Assembly: GCA_951213105.1 (NCBI GenBank) | Contig: OX578136.1 | Coordinates: 158,528,678 to 158,592,677 of the forward strand | Length of the DNA stretch: 64,000 nucleotides | Reading direction: 5' to 3' | From: Amaurobius ferox | Lineage: Eukaryota > Arthropoda > Arachnida > Araneae > Amaurobiidae | Shown: positions 1-10,375 of the stretch, piece after piece | Numbering within the stretch: the stretch's first letter is position 1 | How the letters are laid out: each line of letters starts with the position of its first letter | Made by a program: the position numbers and the translations under genes | Notes under the pieces: generated by a model | Database searches by the model: none | Told to the model about the DNA's origin: nothing | The model's input: only the letters and a program-made list of their open reading frames with translations

Positions 1-74
1 ATAGGTATTTAAGTTTGTTAATAAATTGTTATGTTATCGAAGATGTCTCTGCATATCATTCAAGAAACGCTACA
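1..74 (+). repeat. 5' LTR (3' part) of a copia-like retrotransposon
   Basis: The window opens inside an LTR. These 74 bases recur at 599-672 with about three mismatches, and both copies end in ...CGCTACA. The first copy is followed directly by a primer-binding site, so this is the end of the 5' LTR; the rest lies outside the window. The near identity of the two copies suggests a fairly recent insertion. Confidence 0.85.
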
Positions 75-94
75 AAGGGTTATGGGCCCAGCAC
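75..94 (+). promoter_or_regulatory. Primer-binding site of the copia-like element
   Basis: GGTTATGGGCCCAG (78-91) follows the 5' LTR end by three bases. It is the same as the primer-binding site I remember for Drosophila copia, which pairs with an internal part of initiator tRNA-Met. This fixes the element as Ty1/copia and the strand as plus. Confidence 0.85.
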
Positions 95-374
95 GCTTCC
101 ACTGCGCTGGTATATAACTTTGAGTGTAAAGAAGAGCCAAATTCGAGTGATTGTATTACTTGCATTCAAGCGAAATACGCTAGAAAACCATTTAAGGAAG
201 TAATCGGTGAGCAATCAAAAATTCCATTGGAACTTCTTCATATGGACTTAATCGGTCCAATACAAGAACCTTCTTTAGGAGGAGCTAAATATATTTTAAC
301 AGTAGTGGGTGATTTTTCAAGGAAAATATTTGCAAAATTTCTAAAGTTAACAGAAGTAAAATTACGGGGGACCT
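95..374 (+). pseudogene. Copia-like polyprotein remnant: GAG-pre-integrase and start of integrase
   Basis: One frame (roughly 113-361) reads a CxxC pair (DCITC) followed by ARKPF, then LELLHMDLIGP, then GGAKYILTVVGDFSRKIF. That is the GAG-pre-integrase zinc region followed by the start of the Ty1/copia integrase core, with the first catalytic Asp in HMDL. The frame breaks off soon after FLKLTEVK, so the second Asp (SDNG region) and the Glu of the DDE triad are absent, as are gag, protease, reverse transcriptase and RNase H. The remnant joins the primer-binding site directly to mid-pol on the left. On the right it reaches a G-rich polypurine-like tract (365-371) and the 3' LTR. It is an internally deleted, non-autonomous copy. 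Confidence 0.85.
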
Positions 375-672
375 TGTTGGGAAATAATTTTCCTTCAACT
401 AACTGTGACTTAACCTTAAGGTTAAATTGTAACTGTAAACCGTAACTGGAGAAAGCGTGAGGATAAATGAGTGTGAAATGGATGGTTACGGGCGACTGAG
501 ATTGACTGAGACACAGACAGAGAGTAAAGCATTATGGTAGTAGATATATGCTATGTATTGTCGCAAGATGTGAATTCTAATTTATTATGTAACCTAAGAT
601 AGGTACTTAAGTTTGTTAATAAATTGTTATGTTATCGAAGATGTCTCTGCATATCTCTCAAGAAACGCTACA
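375..672 (+). repeat. 3' LTR of the copia-like element
   Basis: It begins TGTTGGG just after a G-rich purine tract and ends CTACA, giving the usual TG...CA ends and a length of 298 bp. Its last 74 bases match the 5' LTR end at 1-74. The candidate target duplication on the right would be GTAAT, but the left flank is outside the window. Confidence 0.85.
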
Positions 673-1059
673 GTAATGCAGTCAAGAATTCTGAAGATAG
701 AACTGATGTTTTCAAAAATTCTAGCAAACAATTTAGGCTTATTTACAGTACGCTGCTACTTTAAATGAAAATATTTCGTATATTTACATTTAAAAACATA
801 ATGATCTACATAATATTCCATTAAACATGAGTAATTTAAAGATGTTTTATTATTGAATTTGTATAAATTTGCCATAAAATGACCATATCCCGTAATAATG
901 TAAATCAGGAATTTATTTAAAATATAAATCTTACCAACAACAACCGAGAAAATACCCTTAGCCCTAACAGGGAAGGAATCGTTATATAAAGAAAAATTTA
1001 GACGATGCTGCCATTCTATAAGAACTAATTTCATATAATATTTAGTGATTAAATAGTAG
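673..1059. other. No feature recognised
   Basis: AT-rich sequence between the copia-like element and the RNase H fragment. The 92-codon minus-strand frame here resembles nothing I know. Confidence 0.5.
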
Positions 1060-1178
1060 GATATGGAACTTCCAAAATACCGCCCTCAGAAAGGGTCAAC
1101 CTAGCGAAATGATCGGCAGTTTTATTTTCAACATTAGTAGCATGAGTTTTAACACACCTCAGATTAATTAAATCCCTA
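1060..1178 (-). pseudogene. RNase H fragment of a non-LTR retrotransposon, C-terminal half
   Basis: The minus strand reads INLRCVKTHATNVENKTADH followed by FARLTLSEGG. This matches the end of the RNase H domain of non-LTR retrotransposons (pattern WVKAHxGxxGNExADxLA), and the last catalytic Asp survives in TAD. The Trp of the usual WVKAH is Cys here and the Gly residues of GNE are lost, so the copy is decayed. The domain continues, after an interruption by family A (1179-2076), in the fragment at 2077-2290. Confidence 0.7.
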
Positions 1179-2076
1179 TTACTTTCCTTATATATATAAC
1201 GTATAAGGAAAGTATTGTAACGGGGTCGAAAATTCGGATTCGAGTTCTCGATGGGAGAACACGTTTTAAGCATCCCTGATCACGAATCAAACATTTTTGA
1301 GGTGGTGTCTGTGTGTGTGTGTCAGTGAGTCTGTGGAGAAGATATCTCACGAACGAATGGTGCGATTCGAATGAAATTTGGTACAAAAATCACAATCCAT
1401 GAATATTGGAAGCCTATTGATTTTAAACTTAATCGAATGTTCAAAACCCCTCCTAAATTTTCGAGTGAAATTTTGAAAAAATATTCAAAAACTCAAAACC
1501 TTTAATAAAGTTACACAAATAGACATTTCTTATGTAATTTTTCCTTGAAAACGATTTAAATAAACTTTAGAACGCTAGCATGAACCGTTCTCGAGATATT
1601 GCACATTTTTCAAATAAATTTATCGAAAAATCCCATAAATTAAAAAAAAATATTAACTGTTGAGAAACATGTCCACTTTTCATATGTAATATCATGCGAT
1701 AAATTGGGTGACATTATTTCCGTGGATCTAGCTCGTTCGATTCATGAGAAAAGATACTTTGAGTAATAATTTTGTATTTGAACGCCAATAGTCATTTATC
1801 TGCTATAAGAATAACTTATTTCTCCGTCCATAACGCTTGGCGAAATTTTGGCAACGAATTAGGCGGAATGTCGCCAACTTGGCGGCTTTTTTAAATGTTG
1901 CCAAAGTAACGACAACCTTGCCAAATGGATAACAATTATGACTAATTGTCGAAAATTCAATATCTTGGAAAGAATATAAGTATCTACTATAAGAAAAACC
2001 TATTTTTTTACTGTAAAAGTAGTAAATTCATTGTATAATATAAGGAAAGTCATGTGTTGCCCACATCAGATTTTTT
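1179..2076 (-). mobile_element. Family A element, copy A1 (interrupts RNase H)
   Basis: Full copy in minus orientation. The 5' end (right) reads TCTGATGTGGGCAACACATG then ACTTTCCTTATA. The body contains the TCGCCAAC/TTGGCG module (about 1825-1945) and a conserved GAACGGTTC palindromic block. Next to the left end are a short TG/CA microsatellite (about 1310-1325) and the terminal hairpin formed by ACTTTCCTTATA and TATAAGGAAAGT (1181-1214). No coding capacity is seen; open frames across it are shadows. Flanking sequence on both sides is RNase H coding sequence, so this is an insertion into an older retrotransposon. Confidence 0.8.
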
Positions 2077-2290
2077 TCGTTTGCAATGAGTTTAACCTCC
2101 TGATTTGTTGCTAAAATTTGACTTGTTTCTATCAAAATTTAACGACACTATAGCGGGCAAACAATCACTAAACATATTAATATGACGCAGCTTATCCTTA
2201 GTCCGCATAATAGCCTACTTAATAGCCATCAATTCAGATTGGAATACAGAATTGATCTCATTAAGTTTAAACATCAATACCTGAATTAAA
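2077..2290 (-). pseudogene. RNase H fragment of a non-LTR retrotransposon, N-terminal half
   Basis: The minus strand reads FKLNEINSVFQSELMAIK, a stop, then AIMRTKDKLRHINMFSDCLPAI and NFDRNKSNF. QSELMAI carries the catalytic Glu and FSDCLPAI the catalytic Asp of the RNase H fold (usual pattern TDSxSAI). Another stop follows after SNKSGG, just before the family A insertion. Together with 1060-1178 this makes one split RNase H domain. The reverse transcriptase that should lie upstream (to the right) was not found. Confidence 0.65.
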
Positions 2291-2701
2291 TCACATTATT
2301 AAAGATAAATCACTGTTATTAAAGATAAATCACTATTATAAAAGAGACACAGTGAAACAGGCTGACGATAAACGAAGAAAAAATGATTTAAAAAATGTTC
2401 CATTGAAAGTACAACAAATTTAAATATTGTTACGTATGAGTAAAAAGCCCTTACTGGAGTCTCTTTTGAAAACCAGACGGAGAACATTTTTACAGCTATT
2501 TCTATGACATAAATTTAGGGTTGCCATATGCTGAAGTTATGAGGTGGTTGCTAGATTTGGCGATTTATCGCCAATTTGACTTTTCGATCCATTCATTATA
2601 TTCGAGAACCATCTAGATATAACGAATATTTATATAAAGTATATAAAAGAATATGTAAGAGAGTATATAAAGTATATACGAGAAGTATAATGTATATAAT
2701 A

Positions 2702-3251
2702 CAGGGTGTATCATATTGAATGGGACAAAAAGAATAGCATAGTACAAATTCTGTAATTGATTTATTTAGCCGAAACAAATTAATTCTGAAACTACAATTA
2801 TACAAGTTTTATCTGGCAACAGCGAAAAATCTTCTGGTTATGAAATCGCCGCTAGAGGTACTGCTAATCAAAATAGCGCCATCCATGCAGGAGAAAGCGT
2901 ACTGTCTATTGGAATACGCCAAAACATCATCATTTATCGTCGTTCATAGACATTGTCGCACGAAATTTGGTAAAGAACCACCGCATCGTCACAACATCAA
3001 ACGGTAGGTGAAGCAGTTTGAGGACACTAGCTGCTTGTGTAAGAAAACCAGCCTAGGACGACCAGGAGCCCAAACCGAAGTGGTTGAAATAAATCGTGAA
3101 ACGTTTTTACAAAGTCCCACAAAATCAACGCTATAGTTTCAACTATAGTTTTTAACTACAGTTTCACTGTAAATTTGATTTATCAAAATAAAGTAATTAC
3201 AGCGTTCAGAGGTATTCTTTCTTTTTGTCCCATTCAATTTGATACACCCTG
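2702..3251 (+). mobile_element. Internally deleted mariner-like transposon with terminal inverted repeats
   Basis: Terminal inverted repeats of about 33 bp (2702-2734 and 3219-3251, starting CAGGGTGTATC) match with one mismatch and are flanked by TA on each side (2700-2701, 3252-3253). TA duplication and a remnant transposase N-terminus inside identify a Tc1/mariner-type element. Length is 550 bp against about 1.3 kb for an autonomous copy. It sits inside LTR M and is therefore younger than it. Confidence 0.85.
2885..3136 (+). pseudogene. Mariner-like transposase N-terminus (HTH region)
   Basis: A single frame from ATG 2885 to TAG 3134-3136 reads MQEKAYCLLEYAKTSSF, FGKEPPHRHNIKR, one in-frame stop (in place of Trp), then KQFEDTSCLCKKTSLGRPG and ETFLQSPTKST. 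This is the N-terminal helix-turn-helix region (DUF4817-like) that precedes the catalytic domain in a mariner-like arthropod transposase family. The DDE/D catalytic domain is deleted. Frame is kept despite the stop, pointing to recent loss. Confidence 0.75.
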
Positions 3252-3649
3252 TATACAAAAGCCATGAATGAGTCATCACTCAGTTGACGAGTCATCACTC
3301 AAATGTCATCACTAAAATGAGTCATCACTCAGTTGACGTGATACGAAGTACATTGAACTGTGACATATATTAATGTTTTGAAAATAGTAGCTGATGTTTT
3401 GTGAAATGAGATACGTCAATGATTGGAGAATATTATCTGCTCTGTTTTGTGAAATTAGGAGCATTTAGTTGCTATTTTACTGTACCTGATAGTTGATTAG
3501 TAATCTTACGAGATAGTTAATTATCTATTTATAGTATATTGTTCCTGTTTCCGCTGTGCTTTTAAATAAACGTGTTAGTTTTCCAGAAATTTTAACTTAT
3601 TCCTGTATCCTGAGCATGCACCCACGATTCCAAAGGATAGGTTGTAACA

Positions 3650-4594
3650 AAATACAATATAAATGATGTGGTTTTTGAAAATGAAAAAATTCATTATGGG
3701 GCTTAAATAATAGGGGATATCAATGCATGAGAACATTTAGTGAAGCCTCACATTGCAAATATTTCTACATTTAAATTAACCAACTCTTTTGTAAAATAAG
3801 ATTTAAATTCAATAATTTGAGTCAATATAAAAAGCAAAAAATAAGCTATATGAGTGAGATCATGTGGAATCCATTATATTTTTTACATCTTTCAGACATT
3901 GGGAATTTTTAATTACGTCATTTTCTGAGATTTATGAATACTGCCCATTTTTAATATACTTGAGAACGCTTTCTTTATTAAAAGGAAAATTTATAGTTTT
4001 ATCAAAATATCATTTTTCTCGCTTACGATTACAGCCTCAATTATGCCGAAGCAAAATATTTCATCATTCTTCTCCAAATGGAATTTTTGAAAGGAAGCCA
4101 ATCGAGCGGAAAATAAAAACCGTGACATTGTCATTTATCCAAGGCTAGAAGCGACAGTCTTTACCACGGCGCTGAAATTTCTAAATTCCAGAGCTACCTC
4201 GCGCTTATGATGTTGATTGTAATTATATGCGTGACGTTTAAAAATTCTAAACAAACATCTGCAAGTCTTTGTTTTAAACAAAGCAAAGTTTTAGGCTGTT
4301 GATACTTCTTGTCAAACACTCCTGTTTTCAAGATTTCTTCGTAAGCGAATAAAAGGGTAGAGAGGGGAATTTTGAAAGAATGATTTTGTGTCTCAACTGT
4401 TGAGTGGATATAGAAATATGTTAGATGATGATTGTTCAAGTTAGATTATGATTAAAGATGAGATATGTAACCAAAATTGATGGAATTAATGAGAATATGG
4501 GTGTTCGTAATTTTTCATATTTTTGCCAATACCACAAATGTCTTTACAGCATATTGCCTGTCTGACAGAAAAAACGACATTTACACGTAACCAT
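3650..4594. other. No feature recognised
   Basis: AT-rich sequence between two LTRs. A 94-codon plus-strand frame (3864-4148) and an 81-codon minus-strand frame (4194-4439) have no similarity I recognise. Confidence 0.5.
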
Positions 4595-5076
4595 TGTTAT
4601 TATGTGAAAATCTGGGTCACTTAACCTTGGCGACAAAATTTGCGATCCTGGCCCGAAATTTGTAAAGAAAATATCACCAATTGCGCGACTTTTTGCGAGT
4701 TTTAGAAACTTCTTAAAATCTGTAGATTATTTAAGTACTTCACGAGTTACGTGGTTTTTCGAGAACATTATATAGGGGGTATATAAGCTGGTCGTTGTTC
4801 TGTTGGACGTTGTTGATCAGTAAGTGTGAGTTGTGAATGTGTCAGTGATTTGAGAATGTAATCGTCTATTTTGTGAATTAATTGAGTATTTACCTGATAT
4901 TTTATTGGATTTGACGGTTATTTTGTGACCTTATTAGACAGCTAAAGAGTCATTAGCGGTATACTGTTTCTATTTACGATATCTGATGCTTTTAATAAAG
5001 TGATAGTTATCCAGAAATTCAGACTCCTTCTTGAATTCTGCGATTACCTCACGATTCAAGAGGATATTTCGTAACA
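4595..5076 (+). repeat. Probable solo LTR (family L, gypsy-like)
   Basis: Begins TGTTATTATG and ends TTTCGTAACA. Inside are a TATA box (TATATAA, 4790-4796), a downstream region typical of an R/U5 start, and AATAAA at 4994-4999, about 80 bp before the 3' end. The first 100 bases carry the CTTGGCGACAAAATT module that also occurs at 11660 and 32155. No clear target duplication was found, and no internal coding sequence is adjacent. Confidence 0.6.
4790..4796 (+). promoter_or_regulatory. TATA box of LTR L
   Basis: TATATAA about 200 bp upstream of the AATAAA signal (4994-4999), an arrangement expected for an LTR promoter and polyadenylation site. Activity cannot be judged. Confidence 0.5.
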
Positions 5077-7726
5077 ATATATAGGAGTGACCTTATCTCT
5101 GCCTCTCTGTTTGTCGCGCTTGGCGTCAATTTTGTCGCAGTATCGTCAACTCGGCGATTTTTGATTACATGGCGCCAAGTTAGAGGAAATTTGATATCAC
5201 TGAAAATTAAAGATGATTTCTTTGGTAATTCCAGTCACTTTATGGGAATTATTAATAAAGAATTCTTCATTCAAAATACAGCAAATTTCACTGTTAACTG
5301 TGGGAACAGCCCCTTTACCTGTTTCTGTGAATATAAACTTAGTTCAAAATCACAAGAACCGCCCAAAACTAGCGTTACCAATAAAAAGGAAGGCATTACC
5401 ATTGCAGATAGCAGTATCAATAGACCGGTTTCTCGCTTATTATGCAGTCCATGGATACTGTTACCTGCTATGGGGGTATCTTTCTTATAAACTTTGTTGT
5501 CGTAGCCTCGTACCCACTGCGCTCAATCTTTATTAAATTTGATGTCGGCTGCGCAGTAGGACTGAATTTTCCTGTCTCCGTAGAATTTTTCAAATTCGTG
5601 ACACATAGACAATTTTTCTTACTTCCATTGTAGGTGTGATATAAAAAATTTAATATTTATTATTTAGCGATTAATACTTCTAAACCACCAAATTTACCCA
5701 AGTACGAGCTCACTTACCTTATCTAAGAATAAACAACACATTGATCATTAAGTACACAATTTTATCTTTAAAATTAATATTTATTTAACACTCAATTATG
5801 ATTACATATATAATTACAAAACTCCCTCCCAATTAATTATTCAAGAAGTGGCCCAGGACGTTCTAATGTGAGACCTAGCTTTGATCGAAACATTCCGAGG
5901 AACTACACTCAAGCGGTTGCAAATAAAGTTGACACATACCAAACACGCCTTTTCGACTTTCATTGGCCTATACTTTGCCCCGACTAATATTGGCTTAGTC
6001 TTTGTGCGATGTGGGGATGCATCCTGATTTGCTGGAAATTGTGCTAGTCTTGCACGGAAGCATAGTTTACGCCCAATAGCGTCATCGTGATTTCTTATAC
6101 CTTCTGATGTCATAGATTTATGGGTCGTAAACTTATCCGGGCAAAACTGTCAAACGTGGCGTTACTCGTCTGAGTTCTTTGTTCGACTTAAAATTACCTA
6201 AATGGTGCTAAATGGTCTCACAGTAGGTACTGGTTATTTGATACTGAAAAGCACATCAAAGGCGGTCCATAAATTATTTTATCTGTAATGCGTGTGTAAT
6301 CCTAAAGTTTCCATGCGTAGAGCGTTTTCCAGAAATATCAATCGATATTACACTACATTTGGTAGGGATGGTGTAACAAATTCTGAGAAAAGTAAATTAG
6401 TTTAAGAATACATCACCAAATACCCTTTTATCTCTGCGAGTGTGCAAAAGTGCCTAAATTACAACTTTTAATGGGAAAATGGATTTAAATAAAGATGCTC
6501 GTTTTATTTTCACGCTCTTTTAAAGTAAGAAAATTGAAACGTATAAGTTTTATCAAATGCATGACGGGTTCAAAATTGCTAAACGCTCTTTTCTTATACA
6601 GCTGTCATAGTATTTCTGTCGCTGTGCAACGTAAATTATGTGAGAAAATGTATATCATTTATTAATCCAGCCTCACAATATACAGTTCTGGTTTAATTAT
6701 GCAACAATTACTTTCTCAGAGATCCATAGTGTGCTTTGTTCGTTTTTGTGCCAAATCCTCTCCTGGTGCTAATTTTTAAACTGCTTGTGTAAAATCGTTT
6801 CTAAATTTCATTACGATTTAATTACGATCTTAATTTCTTTAAGTTTGGTTGAATTTCAGTGACTTGTTGAATACCATATATATTTAAATACCATATACAT
6901 TTTGAATATCATATACATTTTGAAACATTATTGAGCAGTATTGTTTTCATTTCCTTCTATAGAAAAATAAGTTACAAAATTGCAAAAATTCATAAAACGT
7001 TTGAGTTAAAGTTATTTTATATCATATAATTAAAATTAATATTCTTCCGTTAAGGATCCCATTGAGGTAGTAAACATCACGCTGTGTTCGTCCGCAGAAA
7101 ACTGTCTTAGAAAACTCAGGGTGATAAAAACTTACTTGTAACTCTGAAACATTGTTTTCGAAAATGTATCTTTAATGTACACAATAATAATAAAAAGTTA
7201 CCTAAAAATTAAATGTATTTATTTGCTAAGAAAATGTTACTATTACCTTTACAACAAACCAATATTAGTCAAATTACTCTCCATACATCCATTGTCAGTA
7301 AATTTTCTAAAAAAAAATTTTCCAATAACACTTTTAAGGGTATGATGACGTTTACCACTTTGAGTGTAACTGAGCACCAGACTTACCAAAAATCCACTAA
7401 CACAATTTTGACATAATTAAAAGTATCAAAAATGAAATCCTTATAGAAACATATGATTCACATGAAAAGTAACAAATACTTCAGCTCTATATCGCATCGT
7501 TATTTCCCTTTTGTCAGATTAATTCAATGTTCGCGATCACAATTATTCTTTCAAAATATTCATTTCAAAATTCTTCTTTGACTATCGTCTGAAGAAGTGC
7601 GTGAAAAATTTCCCATCCATAGCGAGAGATAATCTTATTCTGGGTGATCTTAGAATATTACAGGGAGCATCTATTTTTCTGAAAGCGCTATCCATACCTT
7701 CGAACTGTAGTATTACACTTGCACAG
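5077..7726. other. Unassigned AT-rich sequence
   Basis: No gene recognised. Overlapping frames at 5161-5490 and 5213-5536 (109 and 107 codons) and a minus frame at 5841-6113 (90 codons) show no known motif. A block near 5449-5478 (AGTCCATGGATACTGTTA then a G-run) recurs near 56559-56596, so this is probably another old repeat. Confidence 0.4.
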
Positions 7727-8000
7727 TCAACTTCAAGGGTAACAGCTTGCGATATCGTCCCAATAGCTCAACGGGAGAGCGTCGACTGGCCAGTTCGGAG
7801 ATCCAGGATTCGATTCCCGGTTTGGGCAGCAAGGTTCTTTACAATGATGCCTGAACGAATTAACCCTGTAAGTTAGTGCAAAGATGTCGGGGTCTGAAGA
7901 CCCCAGACCGTGCGACTCACATAGTGGGTTTAGAGAAGCTAGCTGCACGACCGGGAAAGGATACCTCCTGCACACAGGAGGCACTCAATGTCTACCATCC
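7727..8000 (+). repeat. tRNA-derived SINE, family J copy 1
   Basis: A tRNA-like core at 7759-7829 has an A box (TAGCTCAACGGGAGAGC), a B box (GATTCGATTCC) and acceptor-like arms GTCCCAA/TTTGGGC. The anticodon arm is poor and U33 is missing, so this is a SINE head rather than a working tRNA. The same 30-40 bp lead-in (ACTTCAAG...GCTTGCG) precedes the core in copy 2 at 8797, showing that the repeat unit extends upstream of the tRNA part. Downstream, the block GTCTGAAGACCCCAGACCG resembles 8567-8620 and 23026-23085. Confidence 0.6.
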
Positions 8001-8144
8001 CGCCAAACGAACATTTATTTAGATCTAAAGAGATAACAATTGATGAAAAATATTGTGATTAAACAAACAGTTTTACATCCTATTTGAACTCGCCAAGTAC
8101 GTCCATTTTTCAAAAATGGGAAAAGGGTTATTGCGAATATAGAT

Positions 8145-8420
8145 AAAAAGATCATTGAAAAATAAAATTTAGAGTGAGGTATATTAACATGATGAAAAAT
8201 AGATTAAAATTAAAGAAAATAATAAAATTTTAAAAGTAAAATTTAGAAAATATATAAAAAGAAAATATATGAAATGAAAAAAAAATTTAGGCACATGAAA
8301 AACAAAAACAGAAATTTAGAATAAAATTTAGAAAAAAAAATTAGAAAAATACAAATTAAAAGGGTCAAAAGAAAAAGAAAAAACCGAGAAAATAAGAACA
8401 GTTAACATAGCTTTTTTTTC
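8145..8420 (+). repeat. A-rich, strand-asymmetric tract with AAATTTAGA motif
   Basis: Nearly all purine on the plus strand apart from T in the recurring AAATTTAGA motif (at least six irregular copies). It lies between two SINE copies and may be an expanded SINE tail or simple low-complexity DNA. Confidence 0.5.
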
Positions 8421-8559
8421 ATTTTTTTAAACAAAAAATATGGACGGAACACAATAAGTCCATATAAGTTAATAAAAATGAAATAAAGAGATTCATTGAT
8501 CAAAATTAATTGAAAGCAAAATCTACTCATAAGCTTAGGTCACTTTAGTAGAAACTTCC

Positions 8560-8905
8560 ATGGATGTCTGGGTCTGAAAGTGAGCCAGCCCAGTACGACT
8601 AGCATGGATTCAGTGAACTCTGTGGTATGGCGAGCCGATTTCAAAGCAAGACGATAACGCAGACGCAAGATTCTAACCTGGGTAAGAATAGTACTATCAG
8701 GAGGCTAACCTGAAGTAAAAAGCAAAAGGTGGTCAGCCAGATTGTCATTTGAACGCCACTCTGACAGCAAAGGATGGAGAATGCAGAGTCCACTTCAAGA
8801 ATAAGAGCTTGCAGTATCGTCCCAATAGCCAAACGGTAGAGCGTGGCCTGGCCAGTTCCAGGGTTCGATCTTCGGTTGGGGTAGCAACGTTCTTAACACA
8901 CTTCG
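8560..8905 (+). repeat. tRNA-derived SINE, family J copy 2 (rearranged)
   Basis: The tRNA-like core is at about 8818-8885 (A box TAGCCAAACGGTAGAGC, B box GGGTTCGATCTT). The lead-in CTTCAAGAATAAGAGCTTGC matches copy 1. The segment at 8560-8640 resembles the 3' block of copy 1 (GTCTGGGTCTGAAAG), so a 3' end lies directly upstream, as expected for a dimer or a nearby second insertion. Confidence 0.55.
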
Positions 8906-9590
8906 GATAGGCATTGGACTAGAGTCCAGCGTCGCATATTGCACAAGCTGAGAAATTTGCCGGTTCTAATTGCCACAAGCGTTGCATTTCGCATTTTTAT
9001 ATGATATGCTACTATTATAATCCAGGGATTATTTAATGCCAGATCAAAAGATACATTGTCTTCTGCCATTGTTAGCAAACTTTAACTTTATTACCTGGCA
9101 CTCAGTAACTGTCTTATTCAGGATTGCTAAATTAAACGAAATTTACATGCACGGTAATGGAACATACAGCCTGTTCAAAACGCCTTCCGTCAGCAGCGGT
9201 GCACATTTAATTTCGAGAAAGAAGAAAGATTTGGACCCAGCATTGCAGTTATGGTCCCTGATGATACGACTTTTTAGGTATATATTGCTTTCCATATACG
9301 CGTTTAATGCATTCCTAGTGTCAAATCCTACTCATTAGACCATTACATCTTTGTAATTGGCTGTTTTCGTCTATCTCACTCTGTTGTCGTGTTTTTCATC
9401 CACACTTTTTAAATTTTTTGCCAAGAAAGCTGCAATCCCTTTTATTCGATCGGGCATGATGTCTTTATTTCCAAAGAGATCTAACGTGTACGTTAATGGA
9501 CCTTTCTTTACAAAGTTATTGGGGTGCTTAACGACTTTCTTAGGAAACCTATATATGTATCGTGCTATCAAACTCTAAAAAAAAATTAAA
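8906..9590. other. No feature recognised
   Basis: Slightly less AT-rich than average. Overlapping frames on both strands at 9357-9578 (73 and 66 codons) show no motif I recognise. Confidence 0.4.
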
Positions 9591-9593
9591 GCA

Positions 9594-9672
9594 CTACATA
9601 AATTACAGGTCACTTCTATTACATAAATTACAGGTAACTTCTATTACATAAATTACAGATATGTTCTACTAC
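9594..9672 (+). repeat. Short tandem repeat, about 25 bp x 3
   Basis: Three copies of a unit reading CTATTACATAAATTACAGG(T/A) with small changes. Confidence 0.8.
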
Positions 9673-9879
9673 ATTTGGGGATTTAACATTCTATTCAGCC
9701 TCAATTACGTATTTAAATGAATGAGTGTTTTGTTCTGAAATGGGTAACTTAAAACTCTCGAAACTCATTTCTCAATATCCTATTAATTATAAGCGCATCA
9801 AACATATCACGGATCGGAATATTAAACGATCGAACATTCTTCTCTGATGATATGCAGCAAAACAAGAAGACACTCTTTC

Positions 9880-10090
9880 AAATTAAAATAACCAGACAAA
9901 AAAGATAAAAAATTTTCAGAGATCCAAGTTAGCCATTTGGAAACAAATTAATAATCATAGATTCAGATTTACCAGCGCGTGAAAAACATCTTAAATATAC
10001 ACTAGAAATTCGAAACTTTGTCGGAAAGGCTTGTCTTGACATGTTGAAAAACCACCCCATTGTGACAAAATATTACTTTTAAAAGCTGTT
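9880..10090 (+). repeat. Diverged fragment of repeat family G
   Basis: Shares the ordered blocks GATTCAGATTTACCAGCGCGTGA and the following lysine-rich AT stretch with family G at 14960-15010. Very decayed; extent approximate. Confidence 0.3.
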
Positions 10091-10102
10091 GTTTTATTTT
10101 TT

Positions 10103-10375
10103 GTATCACAAATGATTAGCTCTTTGAATTTAGAAATTAACATTTCAAAAACACGTGATATATTTTTATTGCCATCTATTTTATATTATTCTGAATCACA
10201 AGTAATTAGTTGTTTGAAATTAAATTAGAAATTAACATTTCAAAAACGCATGATATATTTTTTATTACCATCTATTTTATATTCTGTATCACAAATAACC
10301 AAATGTTGGAAATTAAATTAGAAATTAACAATTCAATTAGCAATTAACAATTCAAGAGCAAATGATATATTTTTT
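10103..10375 (+). repeat. Tandem repeat, about 90 bp x 3
   Basis: Three consecutive units starting TATCACAAATGATTAG, GAATCACAAGTAATTAG and GTATCACAAATAACCAA, each followed by GAAATTAACA(T/A)TTCAA and GATATATTTTT. Divergence rises toward the third copy. Confidence 0.7.

Larger units (their letters stand above)
2428..3649 (+). repeat. LTR (family M, gypsy-like), interrupted by a mariner-like element
   Basis: Starts TGTTACG (2428) and ends GTTGTAACA (3649), so the ends are short inverted repeats of the TGTTA...TAACA kind. An AATAAA lies at 3565-3570 near the 3' end. Removing the nested element (2702-3251) leaves about 670 bp. The part around 2500-2600 resembles 61135-61262, including the ATTTGG(C/T)GATTTATCGCCAA block, and the last 250 bp resemble the end of the LTR at 4595-5076. 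Flanks are AT-rich (…AAATAT / AAATAC…), giving at best an imperfect target duplication. No internal retroviral-type coding region adjoins it, so it is probably solo. Confidence 0.5.

Noticed and set aside
7759..7829. Functional tRNA gene
   Set aside because: A and B boxes are good but the acceptor stem has a mismatch, the anticodon stem is weak and U33 is absent; a second copy with the same non-tRNA flank shows it is a SINE.
9357..9578. Overlapping 73- and 66-codon frames
   Set aside because: Opposite-strand overlap, no domain; not called.
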